A stretch of DNA of 11,553 nucleotides, taken from NCBI GenBank assembly GCA_027858325.1, contig JAQICU010000018.1, forward strand, positions 1 to 11,553. Reading direction: 5' to 3'. Every line of letters starts with the position of its first letter. Position 1 is the first letter of the stretch. Below are positions 1 through 9,000 of this stretch, in pieces. A program made the position numbers and the translations under genes. The notes under the pieces are model-generated. The model was given only the letters and a program-made list of their open reading frames with translations. It was not told the DNA's origin and did no database searches. This stretch comes from Candidatus Cloacimonadota bacterium. Its GTDB lineage: Bacteria > Cloacimonadota > Cloacimonadia > Cloacimonadales > TCS61.

Positions 1-516
1 ATTCAAAAATTTCTTGAACAAATCCGGCATCATTCCGATAATCAGGATGGAAGAAAATAACTGACTGATCGCAATTCTGCTTTTCAGATCGTCATCCTGT
101 TTCAGTTCGCTGCGGGTAAGTTCGTAGAATTCTCTCAAAAAATTATTCAGTCGTTGTACAGAATTTGATTCAAAATTGTTTTTATTGAAAACCTCGTTGA
201 AATGAGCTTTAGTCAGATTCGGGTAGTTAACCGCACCCTCCAAAGTGTCTCCCAAAAAATTATTGAGAGCTTTATGGGTATCAGTATTCCACATTCCTTC
301 ATAATCATTTATGTTGTTTACAAAGCTTTCATTCAAGTTTGTATTCATCACAATTTCAAATAGTTGTTTTTTAGAACCGAAGTAGTAATTAATTGCTGCC
401 ACATTTACTTCAGCCATGTCAGCTATTTTTCTTACTGTAGCGCTTTGAATACCTTCCTGCTCAATGCATTCAATAGTCATTAGTATAATTTTTTGCTTAA
501 TTTCTTTACTGCTCAT
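1..516 (-). CDS. TetR/AcrR-family transcriptional repressor (3' end beyond window)
   Basis: The minus strand is open from an ATG at 516-514 to the window edge, giving 172 residues with no stop. The protein begins MSSKEIKQKI. Residues about 26-53 (ATVRKIADMAEVNVAAINYY followed by FGSKKQLF) form the textbook TetR N-terminal helix-turn-helix, with the YYF..K..LF recognition-helix ending. The rest is alpha-helical and variable, as expected for a ligand-binding/dimerisation domain. Family members are usually 190-210 residues, so only roughly the last 20-40 residues are missing. A strong ribosome binding site (AAAGGAGA) lies about 5 nt before the ATG and fixes the start. TetR proteins bind palindromes and often repress their own gene and an adjacent efflux or metabolic gene. 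A palindrome in its promoter fits autoregulation, but the regulated neighbour is outside the window and the ligand is unknown. Confidence 0.93.
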   Translation of the reverse strand, partial: MSSKEIKQKIILMTIECIEQEGIQSATVRKIADMAEVNVAAINYYFGSKKQLFEIVMNTNLNESFVNNINDYEGMWNTDTHKALNNFLGDTLEGAVNYPNLTKAHFNEVFNKNNFESNSVQRLNNFLREFYELTRSELKQDDDLKSRIAISQLFSSILIIGMMPDLFKKFLN

Positions 517-552
517 ATTCTCTCCTTTTGAGAATGTTAAAACACTAATTTA

Positions 553-564
553 AAACATATGTTT
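553..564. promoter_or_regulatory. Perfect 12-bp palindrome, candidate TetR operator
   Basis: AAACATATGTTT is identical to its own reverse complement. It lies immediately downstream of the candidate -10 box, over the expected transcription start, 36 nt before the TetR ATG. Bound protein here would block transcription, which is the usual arrangement for TetR autorepression. It is shorter than many TetR operators, and AT-rich DNA produces such palindromes by chance, so binding is inferred. Confidence 0.4.
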
Positions 565-603
565 CAATTATGAACCAAAGATAATCTCGTCAACTTTTTT
601 TTT
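565..603 (-). promoter_or_regulatory. Candidate sigma70-type promoter for the TetR gene
   Basis: On the minus strand there is a -35-like TTGACG (593-588), a 17-nt spacer, and a -10-like TAATTG (570-565). A run of nine A residues (603-595) lies one base upstream of the -35 box, like an UP element. A CATAAT at 572-567 with a 15-nt spacer is an alternative -10. It points at the TetR start about 50 nt downstream. The assignment comes from consensus likeness only. Confidence 0.45.
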
Positions 604-759
604 GGATTCTTTAATAATTGCTATAAAATTAGAAATAATGGAAAAAGAGGTTGCAGATTTGATAGAATTCCAGCAAAGTGAAGTTAATTCTAAATGAGTT
701 TTTTATTAAAAATATTTACATAATCAAATTAGATTTTAGTTAAGTCAGAAATGAGTTGA
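604..759. other. Non-coding stretch with no recognisable gene
   Basis: AT-rich sequence with stops in all frames. The longest start-to-stop reading is a 19-codon ORF at 638-697 (MEKEVADLIEF...) with no convincing ribosome binding site and no family I recognise. If an AAA+ domain once stood upstream of the HTH remnant that follows, I cannot see it here. No RNA gene or repeat is visible. Confidence 0.4.
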
Positions 760-931
760 AAAGAGATTGGTGAAGATATTTTATCTATCAATAGTAATGC
801 GTCTTTCGATTCTATTATTAATAATGTTGAAAGAGTTTTATTATGAAAGTGATCGAGCAAGCTGATGGAAATAAAAGTAAAGCCGCAGAAATTTTGAATA
901 TAAATAGAAAAACGTTATTTCGAAAAATAAA
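760..931 (+). pseudogene. Remnant of an NtrC-type response regulator C-terminus (Fis-like HTH_8), frameshifted
   Basis: The frame starting at 843 encodes KVIEQADGNKSKAAEILNIN followed by RKTLFRKIKNL. This is an almost perfect match to the Fis-type helix-turn-helix that ends sigma54-dependent activators (pattern: L..... G N .. K A A . . L . I . R . T L . R K . .). The frame just before it, 760-843, reads KEIGEDILSINSNASFDSII then NNVERVLL. That looks like the linker which normally leads into this HTH (a ...VE...L.KVLE..G type sequence). It stops at TGA 844-846, so one base appears to be missing near 841-845. No receiver or AAA+ sigma54-interaction domain is present. Downstream, homology stops at about 931 and the frame runs into the peptidase gene. 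An ATG at 843 would give a 64-residue peptide, but without a clear ribosome binding site I treat it as a dead fragment. The HTH identity is secure; the history is inferred. Confidence 0.75.
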
Positions 932-3900
932 GAACTTATTGTTTACAAAGATATCAGAATTAGAATCAGTTTTAATGGTGGCTCAGGAAAATTCGGTGAA
1001 GAAAGATTGCGAAGTATCTGGTGGGATTCAATTTTAAGCGATGTGTTTATGAACTTTGATTCACTACCACTAACAGAGTATTCATCTTCAACAAGCAGGA
1101 CAGATGATTTTGAATATATTATTATCACACCTGATGATCCAATTTTTACAGCATGGGCAGATTCTTTAAGTATTTTTAGAAATGAACAGGGGATACGCAC
1201 TGGTGTTGTTACTACTACCGAGATCGGTGGAAATACTGTAACTGCGATAGAAAGTTATATAGATAATGCTTATAATAATTGGGATATCCCACCCTCTGCA
1301 GTACTTCTACTGGGTGATTATGGAACTACCGGAAGCTTGATCATTTCACCAATTTGGAATAATTACTGCGTTTCTGATAATATCTTTGCAGATGTATCAA
1401 ATAATGATATGCCGGATGTAATTCTGGCAAGAATGACTGCTCAGAATGAAGATCATCTTTCTACTATGATAGGTAAAATTCTTGAATATGAGAGAAACCC
1501 ATCTACAAATCCGAATTTCTATGATAACCCAATTACTGCACTTGGATGGCAGACAGAGCGCTGGTTCCAGATATGCTCCGAAAGTGTAGGAGGATTCTGG
1601 CATAATGTGTTGGGTAAAGATCAAATTAGGATAAATGCTGTTTATGAAGGAAATCCTGATGTCGATCCATGGTCAACAGCCACAAATACAATTACTGTAC
1701 TTAACGTACTTGGTCCAAATGGACAAGGTTATATCCCCTCTTCTCCGGCTGAGTTAGGTGGCTGGACAGGAGGAAGTGCCTTAGCAATTAATAATGCAAT
1801 AAACAGCGGAGCATTTATGCTTCAGCATAGAGATCATGGCAGCATTACCGGCTGGGGTGAACCTGATTATGATATTGGAGATCTTGGTGGATTAAATAAC
1901 GATGATCTTGTTTTTGTTTTTTCAATTAATTGCCTTACAGGAAAATATAATGCAACTGAAACCTGTTTTGCTGAAGTTTTCCACAGGCATGAACAAGGAG
2001 CTCTTGGCTTACTTGCTGCTTCAGAAGTTTCCTATTCTTTTGTTAACGATACTTTTGTTTGGGGAATGTATGACAACATGTGGAAAGAATTTCTTCCGCA
2101 ATATGGCATTGCTCCTTCGGAATCTGATTGGATAAGACCTGCCTTTGCTAATGCAGCAGGAAAGTACTTCCTGCAACAGTCAAGCTGGCCGTATAACGCA
2201 AGTAATAAAGAAGTTACATATAACTTGTTCCATCATCATGGTGGTGCATTTTCCACTGTTCATTCTGAGATGCCTCAACAACTTACAGTAGAACATAATT
2301 ATGAGTTAATGTCAGGATTAGAATCATTTTTTGTAACAGCTGACGAAGGTGCTTTGATCGGTCTTTCGGTTGATAGTGAATTAATTGGTGTTGCTATCGG
2401 AACTGGTGCACCGGTTGAAATTATTATACCTCAACAGGTACCAAATAATACAATGAAGGTTACGGTTACAAAGCAGAATTATTATCGCTATTCTGCAGAG
2501 GTAGTAATAATCTCTCCAGAAATGTATGTCATCTGCTATGACGTGGATTATGTTGAACTTGGAATTCATGCAGAAGGTTCATATCAGTCTCTTGATACAC
2601 TTCAGATCGATCTTACTTTGCAGAATATTGGGGTACAACCAACAGGAAGTACAGTAACGGCTATTCTTACAACAGAGTCAGATAAAATCATTATAACTAA
2701 TGATACAATGAATGGAGGTCAAATCCCAGCTTCATCTAGTTTGACCTTTATTAACGCATTCACAATTGAATTTGAAATTGAAGTTACTTCGAATGGTAAT
2801 AGTTGGATTAGTGGATTTGAACTAAATTGTAATGCTCCAGTTTTGGAATTTAAGGATTTTGATCTTATTGTATTAGATGGCTTGGATCAGATACTCGACC
2901 CAGGAGAAAATGGTGAGATCTTCGTAAGTTTTCATAATATTGGGAACGGGTTTGCATATGGTTCTGAAGTTCAATTATTTACTTCAGATCCGTTTGTCTC
3001 TTTAAGCGGACTGGATGTAATTACAGCTATTGCTCCCGACTCAGTAGGAACCACTACGACACCATTTATTGTTGAAATTGCAGAAAATTGCCCAAATGAA
3101 TATTTTACTGAGATGGATGTACACATAGTTGACAGTAGTGAGTTTACTTTCCAATCTATTTTACGTTTGCCTATTGGATTTTATGCATACGATTTTGAAA
3201 ATGGAGATGCAGGTTGGGAGCACATGATCCTGTCAGATGATTACATTGATGAATGGCATCTGGAAGATTTTCATAATAATACTGTGCATGGGAATTTCTC
3301 AATGAAATGTGGCGGGGTTGGTGATCTGTATTATTCCAATCTTGTTCATGCTGCTCTAGTCATGCCGGAAATTGAAGTTTTACCTGGAGCACAAGTAACT
3401 TTTTATCATTGGATGGATGTAGGTTCCGAAAATAATCCAATTACTTGGGATAGCGGTCTTATCGAAATATCTGTAAATGGCGGAGATTGGGAACAGATCG
3501 AACCTACAGGTGGTTATCCATGTACAATTATGAATATCCCATCATCTCCTTTTGAAGAAGGAACTCCAGTATTTGCTGGAAGCATAGATTGGGAGCAGGT
3601 TACGTTAGATCTTTCTAATTATAACGGAACTGCACAGTTAAGATTTGTGCTGGGAAGTGCTGTACTTGTAACTGGTGAAGGCTGGTACATTGATGATGTT
3701 CACTATTCTAATACAACCGGCAGTAACGATGACACACTAACTTCTATAACGAATAAACTTCAGGCAAACTTTCCAAATCCATTCAATCCTGAAACTACAA
3801 TTTCTTTTTCAATTAAAGAAGCCGGTAACGTTAAACTTGAAGTATTTAACATAAAAGGACAAAAAGTTAAAACTATAATTGATAATGAACTTTCAGCTGA

Positions 3901-4024
3901 TAATCATCAAATTGTGTGGAATGGAAAAGATGATAGAGGTAAATCAGTTTCTTCCGGAATCTATTTCTATAAGATTAAGACAGCGCATTATACTGCTACA
4001 CGAAAAATGATCCTAATGAAATAA
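908..4024 (+). pseudogene. Gingipain-like C25 cysteine peptidase with T9SS sorting tail, 5'-truncated
   Basis: The frame is open from 908 (after TAG 905-907) to TAA at 4022-4024. The first good starts are a TTG at 1007 and an ATG at 1049, neither with a convincing ribosome binding site. Homology-like sequence already runs from about 929 (KELIVYKDIRIRI then SFNGGSGKFGEERLRSIWW), which resembles the end of a C25 propeptide. The catalytic domain spans about 1110-2270. The expected dyad is present: His in HRDHGS (CAT 1835-1837) and Cys in SINCLTG (TGC 1931-1933). An Ig-like C25 domain (about 2270-2530), two CARDB/Ig-like regions (2540-3170) and a jelly-roll (3180-3715, ending GWYIDDVHYS) follow. 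The tail at 3757-4021 has PNPFNPETTISF, NIKGQKVKT and RKMILMK, the T9SS type A signature. Gingipains of Porphyromonas are exported by T9SS as zymogens. Here the signal peptide and most of the propeptide are missing, replaced by the HTH fragment, so export is not expected. The 3' three-quarters is undamaged, so the truncation is recent or reflects an assembly join. Confidence 0.8.
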
Positions 4025-4067
4025 AGATAGTCATAAGGTGTCTTAAAAAAGAATAAGTGTTTTTTTT

Positions 4068-4098
4068 ACCCATCCGGTAGTTGCCGAAGGGGTTTTTT
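4068..4098 (+). terminator. Probable rho-independent terminator after the C25 peptidase
   Basis: A 10-bp stem (4068-4077 with 4084-4093) has two mismatches and a 6-nt loop, ends in a GC-rich CCGG/CCG top, and is followed by six T residues (4093-4098). A run of eight T residues also precedes the stem (4060-4067). It lies 44 nt after the TAA at 4022-4024 and would separate this gene from the one starting at 4146. Confidence 0.55.
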
Positions 4099-4418
4099 GG
4101 TACATATATTGCATAGTTATGAAATAAATATATAATGAGGTTTAAATGAAAATAAAAATGATTTTAATTTTGTTTGTGTTAAGCTTAACTCTGCTCACAG
4201 CACAAAATGTACTTATATGGGATAGAGATGACGGATCAGAGATCTCAGATCCGGAAGATCCATGGAATTATGTGGGGTTGGAAGCAGGGCTAAAATCTGC
4301 ATTATCAGCAAATGGTGTTACTGCCGAAATTGATTCTTTATTAGCAGATGATCTGTCTCAATTTGATATTATATTTGCAACTGCTGGTATTTGGTGTGGG
4401 GGTTGAGGATGGACTCCA

Positions 4419-4437
4419 CCAGATCCGGTCGGATCGG
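4419..4437 (+). other. SECIS-like hairpin downstream of the in-frame TGA
   Basis: Twelve nt after TGA 4404-4406 the RNA can fold as CC / bulged A / GAUCC, apical loop GGUC (4427-4430), then GGAUC / GG. The apical loop begins 20 nt after the UGA. The bulge on the 5' side and the GGUC loop resemble the upper SECIS stem of E. coli fdhF, and the distance fits the range usual for bacterial SECIS elements. The same bases encode an ordinary DPVGSE stretch, and a 5-bp core stem can arise by chance. Function is unproven. Confidence 0.3.
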
Positions 4438-5667
4438 AAGATGTGCAAAAAATTATTAATTTCTTAAATGCAGGTAAAGCTGTATACTTGGAAAGTGCCA
4501 TTATTGGTACCGGTGATCATGCTTTATTGCGTCCCTATTTTGGATTGGGTGAAAATTCAATTCCGAATAATCTTTACAGCGAAATTGAGACACTTATCGC
4601 AGACAGTACAGAGACTTTTACAGGGTATTCTTTGAATTACCTTTATGGCTCAAATGCTGATTATGGTATAGATATTTTGGATTTCAATGAAGGCACTCCA
4701 CTTATGCATTCTCAGGATGATGCTGTTCGAAGTGGCTATTATGATTCCGGATCTTATCGAACAATTGCATCCTCAACTTTCTTTGGAGCAATGGCAGATG
4801 GCTCAAATGAAAATACTAAAGCTCAAGTGATGGGACAATATCTAAATTTCCTTATTGGAGATCCAATCCCAAATATAATTGTTTCCCACGATGAACTTGA
4901 TTTCGGGATTACATTCCCTGATTATCCATATTCACTTGAATTAGAAATTTCCAATTTTGGATTGGATACACTTAATGTAACAGATGTAGTAATCTCAGGA
5001 GAAGGTTTTAATTATTTTGGTTCAACGGAATTTACGGTAATTCCTTCAGAACAACAGGTTCTGGAAATAAGCTTTGAGACCTATGAGATAGGACAATATC
5101 TTGGTGAACTTGCAATTACAAGCAATGATCCCGATACACCAGAGCTGGTTGTTCAATTGTCAGCAGAATGCGTTCTACCTCCTATAATTCAGTGCAATCC
5201 GCTTTCTGTAGAAATAACTATAACTTCAAATCAGATTCATGAAGGGATAATGATTCTTTCAAATATTGGTGCATACGATCTAAATTGTGAACTGGTAGTT
5301 ACGGATTCATCTCAATATGCAGGTTGGCTGGAAATTGATCAAGATTCCTTGTTCATTCAACCGAATGGATATGAAGAAATACTATTAACTTTCGATCCGG
5401 ATGGACTTGAGAACGGTCAATATTCTGCTGAAATTGTAATTTATCATAACGATCCTACGCAAGATGAATTGATCATACCAGTTATAATGACTTTGAACTA
5501 TACAAATGTTTATGATGAATTGCTATCGGCAAACAACAAGCTTATAGGAAATTACCCTAACCCATTCAATCCATCCACCACGATCTCTTTTACATTAAGC
5601 ACAGACAACATTGATGATGCCAAAATTGAAATATACAACTTGAAAGGACAAAAAGTTAAAACTCTGT

Positions 5668-5697
5668 CAGTCATCCTGAGCGGAGTCGAAGGATCTG
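5668..5697. repeat. REP-like palindromic element inserted in frame in a coding sequence
   Basis: The core ATCCTGAGCGGAGTCGAAGG (5673-5692, then AT) has an outer ATCCT/AGGAT stem, tandem G-A mismatches and a further G-C pair. From memory it is very close to the dispersed TCATCCTGAGCG(A/G)AGTCGAAGGATCT-type repeat found in many bacterial genomes, usually between genes. Here it encodes SVILSGVEGS between KGQKVKTL and ATWDG of the sorting tail, where neighbouring tails carry an unrelated 8-12 residue linker. The element keeps the frame open. Confidence 0.6.
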
Positions 5698-5861
5698 CAA
5701 CTTGGGATGGAACTGATAACAACAACCAACCCGCATCTTCGGGAATTTATTTCTATAAATTGAAATCAGGTGATTGTTAACCGACCAAGAAAATGATATT
5801 GATGAAATAACTCAACTTCACTTCCTCTCATAAAAACAAGAGAGCGAACATAAGATCGACC

Positions 5862-5896
5862 TCATCCCTAACCCTTCTCCTATCGAGGAGAAGGGA
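5862..5896. repeat. Dispersed-type hairpin repeat in the convergent intergenic region
   Basis: A perfect 9-bp stem, CCCTTCTCC (5872-5880) with GGAGAAGGG (5887-5895), encloses a TATCGA loop and is preceded by TCATCCCTAA. This matches the general form of the widespread CTCACCCTAACCC-CTCTCC...GGAGAGGGG intergenic repeats I recall from many bacteria. No T-run follows on either strand, so it is not a classic terminator, though it could stall or protect transcripts from both converging genes. Confidence 0.6.
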
Positions 5897-5934
5897 ATTA
5901 AGAAAGCAAGAAGAATTATGAATAGAACATTATT

Positions 5935-5961
5935 CTCGCCCAAGCTTCACATCGGGGCAAG
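5935..5961. repeat. Imperfect inverted repeat in the convergent intergenic region
   Basis: CTCGCCC (5935-5941) can pair with GGGCAAG (5955-5961) with one mismatch, around a loop that contains AAGCTT. It is more GC-rich than its surroundings and may be a second dispersed repeat. No T-run follows. The remaining 5962-6060 shows only a weak AT hairpin (6009-6028). Confidence 0.35.
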
Positions 5962-6060
5962 TCAAATTTGTATAACTATTAAGGATTGTAGGGAAAACCT
6001 CGCATGGAAGTAATGAATAAGAATTACTAACATTACTATTTCAATAAAATTTATCCGTCA

Positions 6061-9000
6061 TTATTTTAGGAGGAGTACTTTTCTAACCTTTGTTTTTTCT
6101 CCATTGTTAAGACGGATAAAATAAATTCCGGAAGCAACAGCATTATTAGAATTATTCCTTCCTCCCCAGATATATTCATGATTTCCGGAGAGTAGAACTT
6201 CTTTGCATAGAGTTTTTACTTTCTGTCCTTTAATATTATAAATTGATAGTTCTACTTTGCTTTCTTGTGGAACATTGAAGTGAATAATTGTGGAAGGATT
6301 GAAGGGATTCGGGAAGTTAATAAAGTCATATTTTGCCGATACAATATCATCGGATGATGCAACATTATTGCTTACGAGAACTGAGCCTGAGATTGCTCCA
6401 ATTTGAGAAGGAATGAAAGAGTAAATATAATTCCCATTCGTAAGCTGATTCCAATTGTACCCATCAATTTGAATATCAGCGTGATAACCTTCAGGCAAGT
6501 TTAACATATCAAATTCAAGTGTTACTGCATCTAAAGCTGGAGTTTCCAAAACAAAATCCCACATCTTACTTTGCGGTAATCCGGTTTCTAAAGATGATCT
6601 TATTTCACGATTCAATTCGGTATAAATGAAAAGGGAATCGGGAGGTGAGTTTTTGGGAATAAACATTTTAAGCCCGTTAACCACAGGTTTCACAGGTGCT
6701 TCAGGCAGATCGTAGGCATTATCAAAATCATCTGTTGCAAATCCGCTGCAGCCGACCACTATCTCATCGCCATCATATTGAGTTGCAGAGATCGCGATCT
6801 CCCATTCTACTTCTGGGATAGAATAATTTCCGTTATAATATGGGAAGAATCTACATTCCATATCCTGGAAGCCTTCTTCATTTGCATATAAGTAGAATGC
6901 TTCATAAGGATTAATATCTGTTACTGCTTCAAATTTTCCATCTCTGTAAACATAAACAACATTTGCTATGTTGTCTACTTCAACGGCATTCTCAAATGAA
7001 CTGTTGTGTCCAGCATTATTTATAATAAGACCATGTGCATTATAAGGACATAAATGTGGATTTGGTATGAGATTCCAACCTGGATTTAAGGCAAAAGAAA
7101 ACTCATCTTTCATAATTGAATCTGTATGAGTATAAGAGCCTGTAACTTCAGCGTTGAGCCAGTATCCAACCCCAAATTCAAATTCTTCCGAAGCTCCAAA
7201 ATTATTAAAGGCAAGGGGGAACAGTAGTTCAGAATCTGTTCCAAATATTTCTGATACGAAGAACGATTCTTCACTGATCCACGGATTGGTGATCAACTGC
7301 CAGCCTTCATTGAAATCAATTGAATATTCCAATGGTACGATACCGTAAGTTCCCGATGAAAGATATTCATAAATTGTTCCATCGATAGAATGAACGTTAA
7401 TAACGATTTTAGCATTATGGATCTCAATATCTTCTGGAGATTCCCAAATATATTGCTCTTCCAATTGATTCACATGATCAGCTATTATAATAGTTGTTTC
7501 TTCATTCTGTAATGAAATATCAAAGTAGTCGATCAATTGATAAAAATGGGACTGCCATTCAATTAATAATTCGTCTCCGCCTTGCAGAAGCTGATTTTGT
7601 GAATTGGTAAAATTAACATAAGGATGCAGATCACCCCAATATAATTTGAAATCGTAATAGATTGAATCTTCGGCAAAGAAGATGTGATTTTCGTTAATCA
7701 GATTTGTGATCTGATCAGTTTGCAAGTCTTCCAAAAATAAATTACCATTATTACTAATGAATTCAGGGCAGACTGATATTTCCGTTTGTTCGTTAAGTTG
7801 ATTTGGACTTATTTTTAAATCCCATGGTTGATAATTTTCCAAAGGTGAGAATTCACCATGCACTTGCTGTTGAAGGTACATTCCGCCAGGAGCCCAAAAC
7901 TGTTCATAAAAGGCAGAAAAGATATATTCGTCAGGTAAAACTGTATTTTTTTCCAGGTCATAGTATGGGTCCCTCCAGTCTGTAGCAAATTGGTTTTTAG
8001 AGAAAGTGACAGTGTCAATAATAGTTAAGATAGAGTTTGAAACATACAAATCGAAGTAATAATCTGGTGAGCAGCTACATAGAACATCATAGAAAATTTC
8101 ATTACCTTCTTCATTTACCGATGAAATTTGATATGTGTAGATAATTCCATTTTCTACGTTCACATCAAAGTAGGAATATTCTTCACCGGGATTTTGAGTT
8201 CCAACCAATAAGGGATTTATTGCCCAACTATCGATCTGGATAAATTCTTCACCCTCAATTTTCCTGTAGACATTAAATCCCAAATTCCCATTTTGCTCTT
8301 CTGCTGTCCACCTGATATTGGCTTTAGAATCAAGTCCAATTGCAGCTAGGTCAGTAATCTCAACGGGAGGAGTGGTAACTTCAATTTCAACTGAAGGAGT
8401 AGAGTCGTTTCCATTTTTATCAACAGAGCGGATCTGGAAATAATAATGATTATTGATCTCAAGGTTAAATAATGTATAAGTACTTCGCAAAGGACTGGCA
8501 AGGATCGCCAGATCTTCCCGATCAATTATTGTATGATTGTTAGGATTTATTGGTTCATTTGCAAAGAGAATTTCGTATGTATGAAAATCGTAGGAAGAGA
8601 TAGGTTCCCATTCCAGCTCTATTGAGTTATGATCCACATTGATTGCTGCAAAGTTTTGAGGCGTTGAAGGTGTAATCTCATCATCCAGTTCTAAAGCCTC
8701 AGGTAAGATTTCTGTCATTGCATCTATCCAGTATGAATAATAGGCAAGAGCTTTATCAAACAGCAGATCCATCTGGAAAATATTAGTTCCCGGATCAAAT
8801 CCATAAAACCAGTAATAATTTTCTTCCGATTCCTCATAACTGCCTGGAAGTTCATCCATCTCCATATGGAAGAAAGGATCAAAAACATCATAATTATTCC
8901 AATCCTGGTATGTATAAAGTTTTTGCCTGTTCCCGCTATATCCCGGAAGATCAACATCATCATTAACCGGATATGGCTCACCATTCCAATTATAAAATAG

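Larger units (their letters stand above)
4146..5810 (+). pseudogene. Secreted amidotransferase-like / ASH-domain protein with T9SS tail, interrupted by TGA and TAA
   Basis: ATG 4146 follows GAGG (4137-4140) by 5 nt. It encodes a signal peptide (MKIKMILILFVLSLTLLTAQ, with cleavage near residue 19-20). A Rossmann-like region (NVLIWDRDDG at the start, FDIIFATAGIW, then VQKIINFLNAGKAVYLES) resembles the ThuA/class I glutamine-amidotransferase-like fold common in secreted FCB proteins. I see no catalytic triad, so an enzyme role is not claimed. The same frame is broken by TGA at 4404-4406 (codon 87) and continues as GWTPPDPVGSEDVQ. GTG 4443 is an in-frame Val with no ribosome binding site, so an independent restart is unlikely. 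Two beta-sandwich domains follow: an ASH/choice-of-anchor D type (about codons 238-341, with SNDPDTPEL) and a second one (343-451, with YHNDPTQDEL). The sorting tail runs from about codon 459 (GNYPNPFNPSTTISF). TAA at 5778-5780 stops it just before PTKKMILMK, whose own stop is 5808-5810. A palindromic element is inserted within the tail. Two nonsense codons suggest decay; recoding of the TGA is the alternative. Confidence 0.8.

Noticed and set aside
843..1037. A 64-residue stand-alone Fis-like regulator
   Set aside because: The HTH is real, but it is preceded by matching linker sequence in another frame, and its last 30 or so residues are an out-of-frame reading of the peptidase sequence.
4109..4136. 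Promoter TTGCAT / 16 nt / TATAAT upstream of 4146
   Set aside because: The -10 box would abut the ribosome binding site and give an almost leaderless mRNA without it. The region is very AT-rich, so chance likeness is probable.
4443..5780. A separate gene starting at GTG 4443
   Set aside because: It is in the same frame as the upstream ORF, has no ribosome binding site, and begins inside a helix that continues the upstream domain. It is the back part of one interrupted gene.
6009..6028. AGTAAT/ATTACT hairpin as terminator of the minus-strand gene
   Set aside because: It is a six-bp, purely AT-rich stem with an 8-nt loop and no T-run on the minus strand.
8724..8984. Short ORFs on either strand within 6061-9981 and within 1007-4024
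   Set aside because: They are frame shadows of the long genes, with no ribosome binding sites and no family resemblance.
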